From Micropterus salmoides (lineage: Eukaryota > Chordata > Actinopteri > Centrarchiformes > Centrarchidae): a stretch of 64,000 nucleotides of DNA. How positions within the stretch are numbered: position 1 is the first letter of the stretch; every line of letters begins with the position of its first letter. Location of the stretch: the NCBI RefSeq assembly GCF_014851395.1, contig NW_024044681.1:24863036-24927035 (forward strand), in the 5' to 3' direction. The notes beneath the pieces were generated by a model. The model made no database searches. It saw only the letters and a program-made list of their open reading frames with translations, and was not told where the DNA came from. Of this stretch, positions 45,587 through 59,700 are shown piece by piece. Made by a program: the position numbers and the translations under genes.

Positions 45587-47730
45587 TCAGGGCCCTTGGG
45601 TTCGGTACTGCCTGTTGATCTCGTTGAGGACTATGTCCGTACTGGGTTCTTCATCAGCTGTGATTACTCTGTCTGCAAATGGGCTTCCTGTAACACAGCA
45701 CTACTGCATTATTTCTAATGCATCAAATTTGTGGCAAAATTCCTTTTGCAAAATCATTAAATTGACCACAAATGTAGTGCATCTGAAACCATTTGTTTCT
45801 TTATATGTATACATACAGTCACAGGAAAGAATGTGAATTAACTGGATTTCTGCATAAATTGGTTATGAAATTTGATCTGATTTTCATCTAAGTCACAACA
45901 ATAGACAAACACAGTCTGCTTAAAACTAACTCCACACAAACAATTAAATGTTTTCATGTTTTTATTGAACACACTGGGTAAACCGTCACTGTGCAGGGTG
46001 GATAAAGTATGTGAACCCCTAGACTAATGACTTCTCCAAAAGCTAATTGGAGTCAGAAGTCAGCCAACCTGAAGTCCAATCAATGAGACGAGATTGGAGG
46101 TGTTGGTTAGAACTGCCCTGCCCTGAAAAATGTATTCCAAAGTTTATCAAGACATTTTGCAGGAGATGGGTGATGCAACAGGACAACGACCCAAAGCACA
46201 CAAGTAAATCAACAACAGAATGGCTTAAGCAGAAGAAAATACACCTTCTAGAGTGGCCCAGTCAGAGTCCTGACTTCAACTCGACTGAAATGCTGTAGCA
46301 TGACTTCAAGAGAGCCATTCACACCAGACATCCCAAGAATATTGCTGAACTGAAACAGACTTGTAAAGAGGAATAGTCCAAAATTCCTCCTGACCGTTGT
46401 TCAGGTCTGATCTGGAGCTACAGGAAACGTTTGGTTGAGGTTATTGCTGCCAAGGAGGGTCAACCAGTTATTGAATCCAAGGGTTCACATACTTTTACCA
46501 CCCTGCACTGTGACTGTTTCCACGGTGTGTTTAATAAAAACATGGAAAGATATAATTGTTTGGTGGAGTTAGACGTGACTTAGATGAAAATCAGATCAAA
46601 TTTTATGACCAATTTATGCAGGTAATTCCAAAGGCTTCACATACATTTTCCTGCGACTGTATATAGACTGTATGACAGGTCTGTAAATTTTACTTAATTT
46701 CTTTAAATCTATTAAAAGAAGAAAAAAATTGTACTGAATGTGTCACAATTATTTTTTTTAATAACTCGTACAGTATGTGGTAATATAATATATTAATATA
46801 GATTTATATGATAACATATTGCCACTGACTGCCTCATTTACAATTTTTAACCAGTGAGCACTCATCACACGTCAGTCCAAACGCATGTTAAACTAAGGTA
46901 GAATTAGACACATAGACGTATCTAAAGCTTATATTTAGTGAATTAATCAGTAGTCTAATTGTCAAAAATGTGTCACGAGTGACATAACTCACAATGAGGT
47001 GGCTGTGACTCCCACATTCACAACCGCCTTCACTTACCAATGCCATTAATCTGCTGTGAAGAGTCACGGACAAGGAAAGCAGAGGAGCTGCTTGAGTTGA
47101 TGGAGTTTTCGGAATGAAGAGGTGTTTGTCTGGTCTCTGACGACTTCTTCACAGTCTTTTGTGTTGCAGTGCGACTCCATTCTGTGAAAAGAAATTCCAC
47201 AAGATAAAGCTGAAGTGTTTCATGTGTACCATTTTAACCCTGTTTGTAGTATTCTCCTGTCCCTCTGGCCTGTGGGTAATAAACTTTAATTTAACACCAA
47301 CACAGCAAGACAGTCAACAGCCATCTTGACTGTGCTGGGGTTCAAAGCAGTGCTCCATCCTGTTGTTGCACATTACTCTACATATGTTACACTCACAACT
47401 GTCCCTCTGCAACACAACCGCAGGTAGAAACCAAAATTAGTCTACTCTTAACTAAAGGGGACATGAAATAGAAACTTCAATGTTACACATAGTCTATATT
47501 ATAGTTAAAGTGTAAAGGGAATTTCTCCTACTGAAATATATATTTTACCACAGTATACTATACAGTTTAATAAGCAGTTTAATAAGCATGATGGTAGAGT
47601 TATGAAATGGAAAGTGAACATCTGTAACCTGAGTTCTCTGCTAGTCTCAGTCTGCCGCAGCACAGGTAGGTCCTCCACTGCCTCCTCACATTTTCTTTCA
47701 ACGCACAGTGGAACACAAATATAAAGAGAC
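45587..47730 (-). CDS. adgrg2: adgrg2 exons, end of TM7 and cytosolic tail (47629-47730, 47038-47181, 45587-45672)
   Basis: Exon 47629-47730 completes helix 7 and helix 8 ([19 protein letters not shown], then [13 protein letters not shown]). Exon 47038-47181 gives a Ser/Thr-rich tail ([17 protein letters not shown], ending QQINGI). The last exon gives [20 protein letters not shown] and RQYRTQGP, then TGA. It lies 1.37 kb away beyond a Tc1-like insertion. Phase and a good acceptor (ATTTGCAG) support it. The ending differs from the human ADGRG2 C-terminus I recall. The AENS...WS-TAT segment is shared with it. Confidence 0.85.
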
Positions 47731-50700
47731 CTGGAACACAGAAACAGCATTTTTGATGAGACAGCAAACCTTTTACAGTGTGGGGTACAGTGTCTTCAGT
47801 TTGGTGAAGGACACAGACAAATAAAAAAGCACTTAAATGTAACCATATCGAAATTACAAACTATACAATTACAAATATGTCGAGATTAGTGAATGGGATG
47901 ATGCTGGTAAAAAGTAGTGCAATTTATTTGGAAGACAAAATGAAGACAAACTGAAATTACTACTGAAACTGTCTGCTGTAAACATTTACAGTTTGACCTA
48001 CTGTACTTACTGAAGTTGTGCACTCACACATCTAATGCAATGAGGGGTTACTACTGATATTTGTCTCTTGTGTCATTACTTTCAGTTTTGTCTTCAAATC
48101 CGGTGGTTTTAGCTGATCCAGCTAAAATGTTAATATGCTTGTAACCCTTGTGATCTGTGCGACTTCATTGTAGCAATGTTCCCAGATTCAGCAATTCATT
48201 TGTTAAATAAAATGGTAATATGACCAATGACCTATACTGGTTTAACTACCAATGAATCTATTTGAACCTCTTTTTCTTTGTAAACTAAAATATGACGAGT
48301 TTGACCAACTCTTGGACATAACAAGCTGAAGTTTTACCTTAATACTGTCACAAAGTATTGTTAGTTGTACAAAAGGATGTGTAAATGACATTCAAAACTG
48401 CATATTATTAACAATCAGTAATAAATAGTTACATGTAAGTTTATTAAGAGCCAGAGTAGATTATAACAGACAAACACTGTGTCAAAACATTCCCTCTTCT
48501 TTGATGGGTTTCTATCCATGTTTAAAGTTGACTCAGTGTTGTTTTGGTGCTACAGTGTACTGACGCAAATGCAGTGATTTTTAGTGCGTACAAATAAAAG
48601 ACCCTCAAATTGTCCTGTTATTGCTGTGGAGCCCTATCACGTGAACACTAGACTCGAATGAGTCAACTCACCTTGAAAGGAGTTAAAGATGGCAAAGAGG
48701 TACATGAATGGCAGGTTAACGGGCCCCCAGGCAAAAAAGGCAAAGCCCCAAGTGAGGCCCAGGAGGAAGGTTATCCCCACCACACTGCGCACATCATGCA
48801 GTGTGGTGCGGTGATGCGAATTGTGAGGGTTCTGCCTCTTTATCCGACACAGCTGGACCAACACCACAATGAACATGATGAAGTTAAACAGAAAAATTAC
48901 ACAGAAATAGGCCACCACTGCCACATAGAAGGCAATGTCATTTTTCAGCCAGCAGCTGTGGGAGAGGATAGAGAGAATTAAATGGTTAGTTTGTTTTGTG
49001 CAGGTTTTATTTCATATATCTTGGTATTTGTGGATTAGTTTGAGTAGAATAATAATAATAATAATGTGTATGTCAATGCAGATAATGTGTCAGAAGACTC
49101 ACAAGTCATCACTAGTGCCATCAGTAAACTTTCCATAGGAGACAAGACCGTAGTTATCCTTGTTAATTGCAATGACAATAATGACCACAATCATTGGGAC
49201 ACCCCAGCCGACCAGCGAGAACTTCACCATGTAGCGTGATATATAGCTATTGAAGACTTTCACGAGGGCCAGGTACATGTGGAAGGCCTCAAGTCCCATC
49301 CAGGTGAAGGTAACCAGCAGGAAGTAGTGAAGGAACCAGGCGGTGGAGATGCAGAGGCCCACGGCTTGTGGGTAGAGCGCCAGCCACGCATCCACCAGGA
49401 AGACCAGGTTTAGCATCAGCAGAGCCAGGCACAGCTGGATTAGGATTTTGGATGGAATGTCCTTTCGCAACTTTCTGCAGTGTACAAATGGATTAGAAAC
49501 TCTGAGATGACTTAATAAACAATGCATCATCTTTCAAGTTTTGGTGAATTTTAAACATTCTATACTGCGTTGCAAGTCAGGTCCAGAAGTAGTAATGAAC
49601 AGCAGTCTGAAGGACAAAATCCAATAATTTTTATTCAGTTTTATGTTGTAATTTGTTTGGGGTTTAGGATAATCAAGAATACAGCACAGGCAAAATGTTA
49701 TTCAACATTGCACACAGATGATCTGTCATGAGACTGGAATTTAAAAGATAAATGAATTTGCCTCCTTCACAGACAAAATCCAAACAATTAGACAAGCAAT
49801 CAGTGCCTCCATATCAGGTACAGGATATGTCTTGTCCCTGTGTCCACTTAAAAACAATTCATATAGCATGAGACAATTTGATTCTATTAACCAAAAAAAC
49901 CTGGAGGACATAATACAACATCTGAAATCCTCTTCATGTTGCCTTGATATTCTGCCAACAGGTTTTTTCAAAAATGAGTCTAAATTCATGGCCTCAGATC
50001 TACTACAAATTGTCAACATGTCTCTCCTCTCAGGTTTTTTCCCACAGAACCTGAAAAATTCAGTCATTAAGCCACTCTTAAAAAAGAGCAATCTAGACAG
50101 GTCACTAATGAGCAATTATAGGCCCATATCAAATCTCCCATTTTTAAGTAAAATCATTGAAAAGGCTGTTTTTCAACAGCTTAGTGCTTTCTTGGCACTA
50201 AATAGCTGTTTTGATGTCTTTCAGTCAGGTTTTTGACCACACCACAGCACTGAGACAGCTCTTGTTAAGGTCTTCAATGACATCCATTTAAACACTGACA
50301 GTGGCAGAATTTCAGTCTTAGTATTTATTATTGGATCTCAGTGCTGCATTCGACACGGTCGACCACAACATATTACTAGACAGACTTGAAAACTGGGTTG
50401 GACTTTCTGGCACAGTACTAAACTGGCGAATCCTACTTAAAGGACAGGTAATTACACATCTGAGCTGACAAAAATGACATGTGGAGTTCCCCAAGGCTCC
50501 ATTCTGGGGCCTCTTTTGTTTAACATTTACATGCTTCCACTGGCTCAGATTATGAAAAACAACAAAATATGTTACCATAATTATGAAGATGACACACAGA
50601 TTTACATAACCATTTCACCAGGGGACTATGATCCCATACAAGTTCTGAGTAACTGTATTGAACAGGTCAACGATTGGATATGCCAGAATTTTCTTCAATT

Positions 50701-53700
50701 AAACAAAGATAAAACTGAATTTATTGTTTTTGGAGCCAGGGAGGGACGATTAAAAGTCAGTGCTCGACTTCAATCTGTAATGTTAAGAACCACAAATCAA
50801 GCCAGAAATCTTGGTGTAGTCATGGACTCAGACCTGAATTTGAGGAGCCACATTAAGACAATTACAAACTCAGCCTACTATCACCTGAAGAATATATCGA
50901 GGATTAAAGGACTTATGTCTCAGCAAGACCTAGAAAAACATATCCATGCATTTATCTTCAGTCGACTCAACTACAGTAACAGTGTCCTTACAGGGCTCCC
51001 TAAGAAATCCATCAGACAGCTGCAGCTGATTCATAAAGCTGCTGCCCGAGTCCTCACTAAGACCAAAAAAACGTGGCTCACATCACTCCAGTTCTGCGGT
51101 CTTTCCATTGGCTTCCTGTATGTCAAAGAACTGATTTCCAAATCTTGCTGTTAGTTTATAAAGCACAAAATGGTTTAGGGCCAAAATACATTCTGCTTCA
51201 TTATGAACCATCCAGACCTTTCAGGTTGTCTGGGGCAGGTCTGCTTTCTGTCCCCAGAGTCAAAACTGAACAAGGAGAAGCAGCGTTCAGTTATTATGCT
51301 CTGTATATTTGGAACAAACTCCCAGATAACTGCAGGTCTGCTGAAACTGTCAGTTCTTTTAAATTAAGACTGAAGACTTTTCTTTTTACCATTGCTTTTG
51401 ATTAAATAAAAAAAAACCATTGCTTTTAAAAAATAAAAAAGATTTTTCTTTTTATCACTGCCTTTAACTAGTAGATTGATAACTTACACTGCACTGTAAC
51501 TTTTACTGTCTTGTTTTCTTTGTTTTTAGCTTTTTACCATTGCATTTTAATTAAATATTTACACGGTGAGAAATGAGTAGGTAATTGAGTGAAAAGATAA
51601 TCAGAGTGAGATTGAACAGAGTGAAGGAAGTGGTCTTAGCTAAATGTAAAAATGTAATGTAAATCTCACGCCTTAGTGATTTGCACTTGTAAACGCGCAA
51701 GTGGATCCAGAGTATAACTGGATCAAAGTGGCCTGCGGACAGACATGTCCTGGTTACTCTGTAGTGTCCGAGGGTTTTTGGAGTTTCAGTGGACCCAAAG
51801 ATTGCTATGGACCCGAGTACAGACTAGCTAGAGAGAGTAGATTAAGTGTACTTCTCTGTTTATTCTCTTTTCAAAATAATTGTAACTCAATTATTTGCTT
51901 AACCCCTCAGCCTGTTTTTATTTTCCATTTAACTCTTTTAACCCTGATTGTACACCGCACTGTAACTTTTATTATATTTAATGTGTATTTTTTCAATTTC
52001 CCTATGTTGCTTTTAAACTTTTTTATATTTCCCTGTTGCTTTTATGTTTTATGTAAAGCAATTACCTTGTTGTTGAAATGTGCTACACAAATAAACAAAG
52101 CCAATATCAGCCCCATTCATTATATGTTAAACCACTTTTTTAAACACTAACTTGTTTGGTTGGCCAGAAACCAAGGTCTTTAAACTCCAGTGACTCCTAC
52201 ACATACATTAAAAAAGACACAGTGGCAGACAACATTGCATGCTACTGCAATGGTAATTGCAATAAAATAACTGTTGGATGTGTGTAATTTATCTGATGGC
52301 TGTCGGTGCTCACCCAAAGGCCAAGTAGGTGAGGAGAGTGATCGACAGGAAGATGGCAGACACTCCACAGCCAATATATGTGATAAAGGTAAGGATGGTG
52401 TTCTGGACGGGACTGATTATAGGCTCTCTGGAGAGGTCCTGTAAGAAAAGGAAGAAAACCAAGTTACAGCAGAGTAGGATAAGGTTTAAAATTAGGATTT
52501 GAACTACTGTTGGATGTTCACCAAACAAAAGGATGCATGAAAACATTTAGGAAAATTATCGTCCATCTCACCAGCAGGATAGCAAAGCTGGTTAAATGGT
52601 TGCAGCCACAAACTGTCTCTTTCTCTGTCCTGTTTTGGACAAAACAGCCCTTTGGATTCCAACCACCTGATCCATCTGCGGGTCAAAAAACACAGCTGAA
52701 CCAAATTTTCATCTTTGCTTGTTTATATTCACTTAATTTGGATAGACGTTGGACAACTTACTATTGAATGTGTAGTCCCAGAAAACACACACAGTGCCAA
52801 AATTAACCTGCAGTTTGGGAAAAGGCACAAGAGCAATTTAGAAACTTTAACTGTACATCAAGATTTTTTTCTCTGTTGAGGTTGACAGCTACTACTCTTA
52901 CAACATGTTTGTGGCCTACCTGTATTTAAACTGCAGCTGCTAAAATATATAAAAAGTGCACTTCCCTCCCATCTTTTTAAAGAAGGATGTTTGAGTTTAG
53001 ATTTTTAAGCCTAGTGTTAATCTTTGATCTGTTGGGACATTAAATAGTTTAGTTTATTTGTTTATTTCTAAGGGAAAGAAGACAACTGCAGAAACAGTGT
53101 CCAATGTACTGTACACACGTATATAGCCATTCATTTCCAACATGTACTTCAGGTGTTCATGGCAGTATAGTGAAATCTAGCTAGACATTTAAAAGCGTAA
53201 GGGTTAAGGTAGGAAAATGTAATAAAATTGTCAAAAAAGAGAAGATTGTACTTTTTTTGAATATACAAGTGATGGAAATTTAGTGGATTCTTGTGCTCTC
53301 TTGTGATCTCTTGGTTGTAAAGGGATGTTAGTGGTTTAATGGCGGGGGCTGATGACTGGGAACAAAAGGTAATGCACTATGAGAGATGAGAAAAAATCAT
53401 TCCATGCATAAATGTTAGAGCTGTAGGCCTATTAAATGATAAGCTGCATCTGATTTGCCTTAAGGTTTGAAAATTGGCCAAACCGTTGAATACTATCATG
53501 TTTTGACAGGGTGCTTACTGGAACAGGCTCTATGTGCCTCAGCTGAATTACAACATCGTCCTGCAGTCCTGTGATTGACAGGTTGGCCACACTTGCTCCC
53601 AGGATCCCACTATTTAGTTTGCGAGCTCCCAAAGATGTGTCCTGCATGGCCATTTAGGGACAATACAAGAAACACAAGTTGTCAGTTTGTAAAGACAGTG

Positions 53701-56700
53701 TTTTATGATGATACACATAACACATTTCTGTATTGTGATCAAAAGCCAAGAGTCTCTGTTTCTCCTGAGTGAAATGATAATGCATATCCCGCTTTGAGTG
53801 GGATGTTTGTTGAATGTATAGACCTGGAAAACTGTGCTCTTCTGGTAGAAATTGAACTGGACTCTGGAGACCAGCTGCTGTTCCTGCAAGGTTAGGTTCT
53901 GTGTAAGAGAGGTGGGCAGACTGATGGAGCCCTGAGGGATTTGAGAAGTCACACTCCTTCTGAGCCTGGGAACCCCACGGACCTGCAACACACATGTGAC
54001 ATGAAGAGAGAGATGGGCTTAACAACCAGATTTTTGTCATCACAAACATTTAATTCCACTTTATTTGGGGCAACTGGCATCAATCTGTCAGAGATCACTG
54101 TTAGCAAAAGTGTGACATTCACAAAAACAAGAGTAATCCCAAAATGAACCCATAGAAAATATCTTTAAAACATTCATGTAACTGTCATAAAATGATGTAG
54201 GTTGCCAGATTTTCTGATCTGGTTCACTTTACTGAATGTTTTCATGCAGAAACAGCTTTCCACATTTGTAAAATATACTGAATGTAGCTAACATCCAAAT
54301 TATTTGTCAATGCGAGGATTTTATTCAGATATAATATCATTGTTGAATTTTGAGGGATTAATTGTGCTAGAGAACAACTTCCAAACATTGAGAGGTGCAG
54401 AATATTCAACAAACACGTTCACTTGTCATGGCAGGCAAAACACATGTGGCACAAATAACAATAACAAGGACTGTGGTCCACTGAAAAAATAAGTGCTACA
54501 TTTTAGTTAAATAGAAGTACCAATACAATAGTCCTAAAATACTCCCTTACAAGTAAAATGGAAATGCTCCGTACTTGTATAGCGCTTTTCTAGTCTTTTT
54601 GACCACTCAAAGCGCTTTTACACTACATCTGCATTCACCATTCACACGCATTCATTCACTGAGCCTAAGTGCTCAAACAGAACCTAACACATTCATACAC
54701 CAGGGGCAATTCGGGGGTTCAGTATCTTGCCCAAGGACACTTTGACATGCAGCTTGTAGGAGCTGGGGATTGAACCACTGTCCTTCCGATTAATGGGCAA
54801 CCCGCTCTTTCTCCTGAGCCTCAGCCGCCCCCCAAGTAAAAGTTCTGCATTCAAAATCATTCTTAAGTAAAAGTACGGAAGTGCTATCCACTAAATGTAC
54901 TTAAAGTATCAAAAGTAAAAGTGCTCGTTCTGCAGAAAACCGTCCCCTTTGACTGATATATCATTATATATGACATTACTAGATAGTTAATAGTGATGCA
55001 CCAAAGGGTAAGCATTTTACTTTGCAGCTGGTTGAGGAGGAGTTGCTTTATCTACCTTACTAACAGTCGGTTATTTAGTTCCCAAACTTTGTAAGGGACC
55101 TGACAAAATAAATCGAAGGAGAAGTGAGATAATTAATAGGACAGGAAAGAAGAAGGGATAGAAGTTCTGCTACATGATTTTGTATTCATATTTTGGTATT
55201 TTCTATAATCTATTGACAGCTGTTTAAATTAAACCATTATGTGGTAAGAAGTAGCCTAAAATAGGAAAATAAATGTTAAAAATTTAGCGACCTCAACTGT
55301 AAACTTAATTTTACTCATTTCAATTGTTAGTCATTCAAACCCTGTAGATATAACTCTTAAACACCTGTATCTGCTGTAAAATAATTTTAAAATTAAGTGT
55401 CCTGCCTCGTTAAATAAAGGTTTAATAAAAAATAATACTAATATAATACTTCATACAGATGCAATAAACTGCAATATTCATGTCATACCTGTACATCATT
55501 GGGGCCTGAGATGGAAAAAAAAGTTTGCTGAAAGTTATTGCCATCTGCTGGTTTCACAGACAGAGCCACTGCTGGGGACAAGAGGGTCTCCACCTGTTTT
55601 CCAATAACTAGCTTCAATGCCACTGTATCAACAATCCCTATAATCCTGATGAAAAAAGGAAATTAACTGGTATTAAAAACAAGAACAATTCTAATATTCG
55701 TTGCACCAGTTCAGTTACATAAGTGGTTTTCAACCCCTGAGCCGCAGACCAATACAGGACCTCGGAACATTTGCTACCTGGCATCAAGTTGATTAGATGA
55801 AAAAAAGTTGAATAATTACATTACATAGCTTTATAGATTATTATTGATTAGTTTTGTGCTAATTACTTTGAACTGAAGTCCATTATCACAACATTTCAGC
55901 ATTGAACAGTACATAAAATCTGTGTGAGGCCACTACTTGCAACAAAATTGTCTAAAATAGAAAAAGAAAAAAGGCCTGTTAGACCATCAAAAGAAAATAC
56001 ACAATACATTAGAGAATGTTAAATATGTATCCGTAACCTGTTGGAGGAGCGGGACAGCGTCTCAGGAGAAGCGCCCAGCAGGTTGCTGACAATCTGGACG
56101 GAGGTGTTTCCCAGCGCCTTGCTGACAGTGGGGCCTGACAAAAGATTCTCCAGCTGAGACACCAGGTGATCCACCTGGCTTGAGTTCAGTTTGGACACAT
56201 CTCCGGTCATCTCAAGCAGTGCGTTGGCTTGGCTGTCAGCTGCAGTTAAAAACATTTTATAACAACATTCTTTAACAACTACTAGTAAGCTCTGCTATTG
56301 CACTTCTTAGTTTCAACACTAAGGGCATTTTGAACAACTACTTGACTCCCAATGATGGATTACTAGTAGATGAAAACATTTACCTCCGCTGATTAAACAT
56401 AGCGGAGGCGGAAAGATAGATAGAGATAAAGAAGATAGCAAGTTAGAGTTTGGCTCTTGACTGTTATATTTTTTGTATATGGCCCACAATCACAAAAATG
56501 GCCACCACTGATATACAGCAACAGAGTCATGCACATTTGTTGATAACAAACCTGATTCGGTGGTCGTAGAAACAGGTTTAGTTGTGCTGAGTGTTGTGAC
56601 ATTGGCAGTAGTAGTGATACCAGTCAGGGCTGTTGTGTTCAGAGGGGATGAAGTTGCATTTACAGACAAGGTGGTGTTGTGGGGTTGTGTGGTTAATGTA

Positions 56701-59700
56701 TTTGGGCCGGGTGTGGTAAATAGCTGCAGAACAAACATCTCTTTCAGCAGCACAACCACATTTTCTCCATTTTGACTATAAAGGAAAAAGACAAATTAGG
56801 ATCTTGATTGAAAGTATTTGTAGATCAAATACAATTACAAACTGCCCTGAAGGAACCTATTGTCATGTTGACCGAGTTTGTAAAGATTTAGTGAAGCTAG
56901 TGCAGAGGATAAGGTGTTAAGAGGACAATACATACCAATTAAGGATGTTATCCTGTTCCATTACTGTACAAAAGTTCACAGGGTATAGGTTAACTGTATA
57001 CCAAATGAGCTGGGAGTTTAGTGAATTGTCGCTGACTTTTGAATTTCCACAAATTGCTGTGTGACACAAGACAAAACACAAACGATAAGTTTTACAGGAC
57101 ACACCTGCAGTTATATTCTTGACTGTATGAATTTATGTTGAATTGACTTGCTGACATGTGTCCCTGTAGTTAATATACACACCTGCTCGGATCACTTGTC
57201 CGTTGTAATTGATTTGTTTCTCAGACTGAAACACACTCATCACAGCTGCTGACACGTTATTTATAGGAACCTCATGTGCAAAGTCTAAAATCACACTGCA
57301 GTTCTGAAAACTGTATTTAAAAAATCAGAAGTGCACAGGTTTCAGTCACCATTCAAATGTATCAGATGTATCAGGGCATAGAAATGTTGTTCCTTTAAAG
57401 GTACTATGATTAGACTCACTTTGTTGGTGTCCTTGTACAGGCCACGTTTCCATCCTGTGTAGAGATTTCCATTTTAAACAATTGATTATGTTGAAGTAAC
57501 ACATTAAATAAGTCCTACGCTTTGCATGCTTTGTATACAAAGTGTACTTCTGTGCATTAAAACACAAGAAAAGGTACCAAAAATGCTGTGTGGGCATGAC
57601 ATTTTTTACAAATTAATTTAAGTGCAATGGAAATGCTAGCCGAACGTTGTATTTCATGAACAAACTGCTCAAGAAGTGTCACAAAAAGGGAAAACTTGGG
57701 CACAAAGTTTCACTTCATGCATTTTTGTGACAAGCGGTCAATTTCCTGAATGAAATCCATTATTCTACAATAACTTAGGTTATGGTCCAGTTTTAAAAAA
57801 TGGTACCAGGCATTCCAAAAGTGTTTTGTGCATCAAATGTACAATGTGACATTCTTGAGTGCCAAGCCCCCACATAACATTACATAGTATTTAAACTACA
57901 GTATCGCTACATAGTTCAGTTCACTCTCTTTTGTAATTAGCTGGCTTGCTCACTGTGGAAATGTTATTTAACCAAGTAAATTGCTTCACTATAACATCAA
58001 TTTCCTTTAAGGAAAATCAAAAAGGCATATTAGCTGATCTCTTGTTATTTTATATTAATACGGCCGAATGGTTTGACTACATTTGGATTTGTTTTGATCT
58101 AGAAAATAGTCAAAATAGTCATACTAGAAAATGTGGAAAGTTATGCTTTGGGGTCAGTTTACCTTGTATTCAGATGTAATGATAGGCAATGAACATAAAA
58201 CACTGTAAAGGAACATTAGGAAACATTTTTTTAATTAGATGAAAGGCATTTATTCATGTAAAATGTGATTTGTATGAGGCTGCAGAATGGCACAACTCAC
58301 TCTGTACTCTGAGAGCAGTTTGATGGTTGTTTTAGCTTAGAAATCTAGAAACATTCAAGAGAATATAGTTTGATGCTACAATTATTCATTCATACAAAAT
58401 GGATAATTAAAGACAAAACACACACTTATACGTGTGTGCATGTAAACTTACCAAGACCAAGACATCTGAATAGTTCATATTGGTATCTTTTATCAAAACG
58501 TAAAATGTGTAGTATGCATCTAAAGACAAACAAACAAACAAAAAAAATCAACTTAGCTTGTAGACTATATTTATGTAGATAATAATCTGGTAGTTTTGTG
58601 AGGTGATAAACACTCACCGGTTCCATTGCAGTAAGCAGAGCAGTTGCAGTTGGTGCTTGTGTTTGTGTGGCTGTCCTCTATACCTGAAACAAAGTCAAAG
58701 CATGTTGGTTTACTATTATTCAAATGACAGTGTGAATAGAACCACAGCATTTTCAAGTTATTCATACAGTATTTAACCTGTCGTACCTTAGAATATTTTG
58801 TGGTCCTGTGCCATCAGTTTAAATTTGGCCAAGGAGAAATTGGGCCTCATGTTCCTCAAAATTGACAGTTTTCAGATCTTTGTCTCTCTTTATGGTATAT
58901 GCTTATTTTCTCTATTTCAGCTGTCATCATGATACTTAATAATGTAGTTTTAACAGTGTGTCCTTAGTTATCAATTGTGCTTTGTCTTTGACAGACATGG
59001 AGGTTTACTGCTAAAGAGATTTGCAATATCAGACTGGAGATTATTTGTACACATGTACTCAGAGTCTTCATGTAGCCTTTGCAAGCTCAGAGAGCTAGTG
59101 TCCTTCATTTCACCTAAGAGTGACCACTCTGCCATATAGCCACGATTTGTGATGTGACCTCTGCCAGAATGGTCTTTATTGTTAATAGTCAATTCAATAG
59201 GCCACATGTGGACTTTAGGCAAGCTAATATCTTTTGGACATTAAAAGGGTTGGGAAAAAATGTGCTTTAACTCATCTTGGCATGTGACACAACACAGTAG
59301 GTGAACATTTATTGACTCAAAACCTGTCAGCTTTTTATTTGTTACAAATGTGTAGAAAATATCTACTTATCTACTAATTATGACATTGTGGAATAATATG
59401 TAAATAAGTGACCAAAATCCAAATGTGGTCCATTTTCAATTGACACCTCAACATGTGGTAAAAATTAAAGGGGTTGAATACTTCCTTTACTTTGTGTGGT
59501 GTGAAGATGTAAGGGACATGTTCAGAGCTCACCTGCATTACAGTAAGTTGAGTTTATTTGAGGAGCCACATATGTAGTTCCAGAATCTTCACTGTCCAAA
59601 GATAGCAACATTTGATTAAAAAAACATACAGTGTATATCACAAAATTTAGGGCGGACCACGAATAGTCGAAGATTCGATGCTTTGATGGGCTTCGCAGCG

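Noticed and set aside
49832..51405. LINE reverse-transcriptase frames taken as host genes
   Set aside because: RT motifs, frame breaks and the L2 tail show a dead retrotransposon copy.
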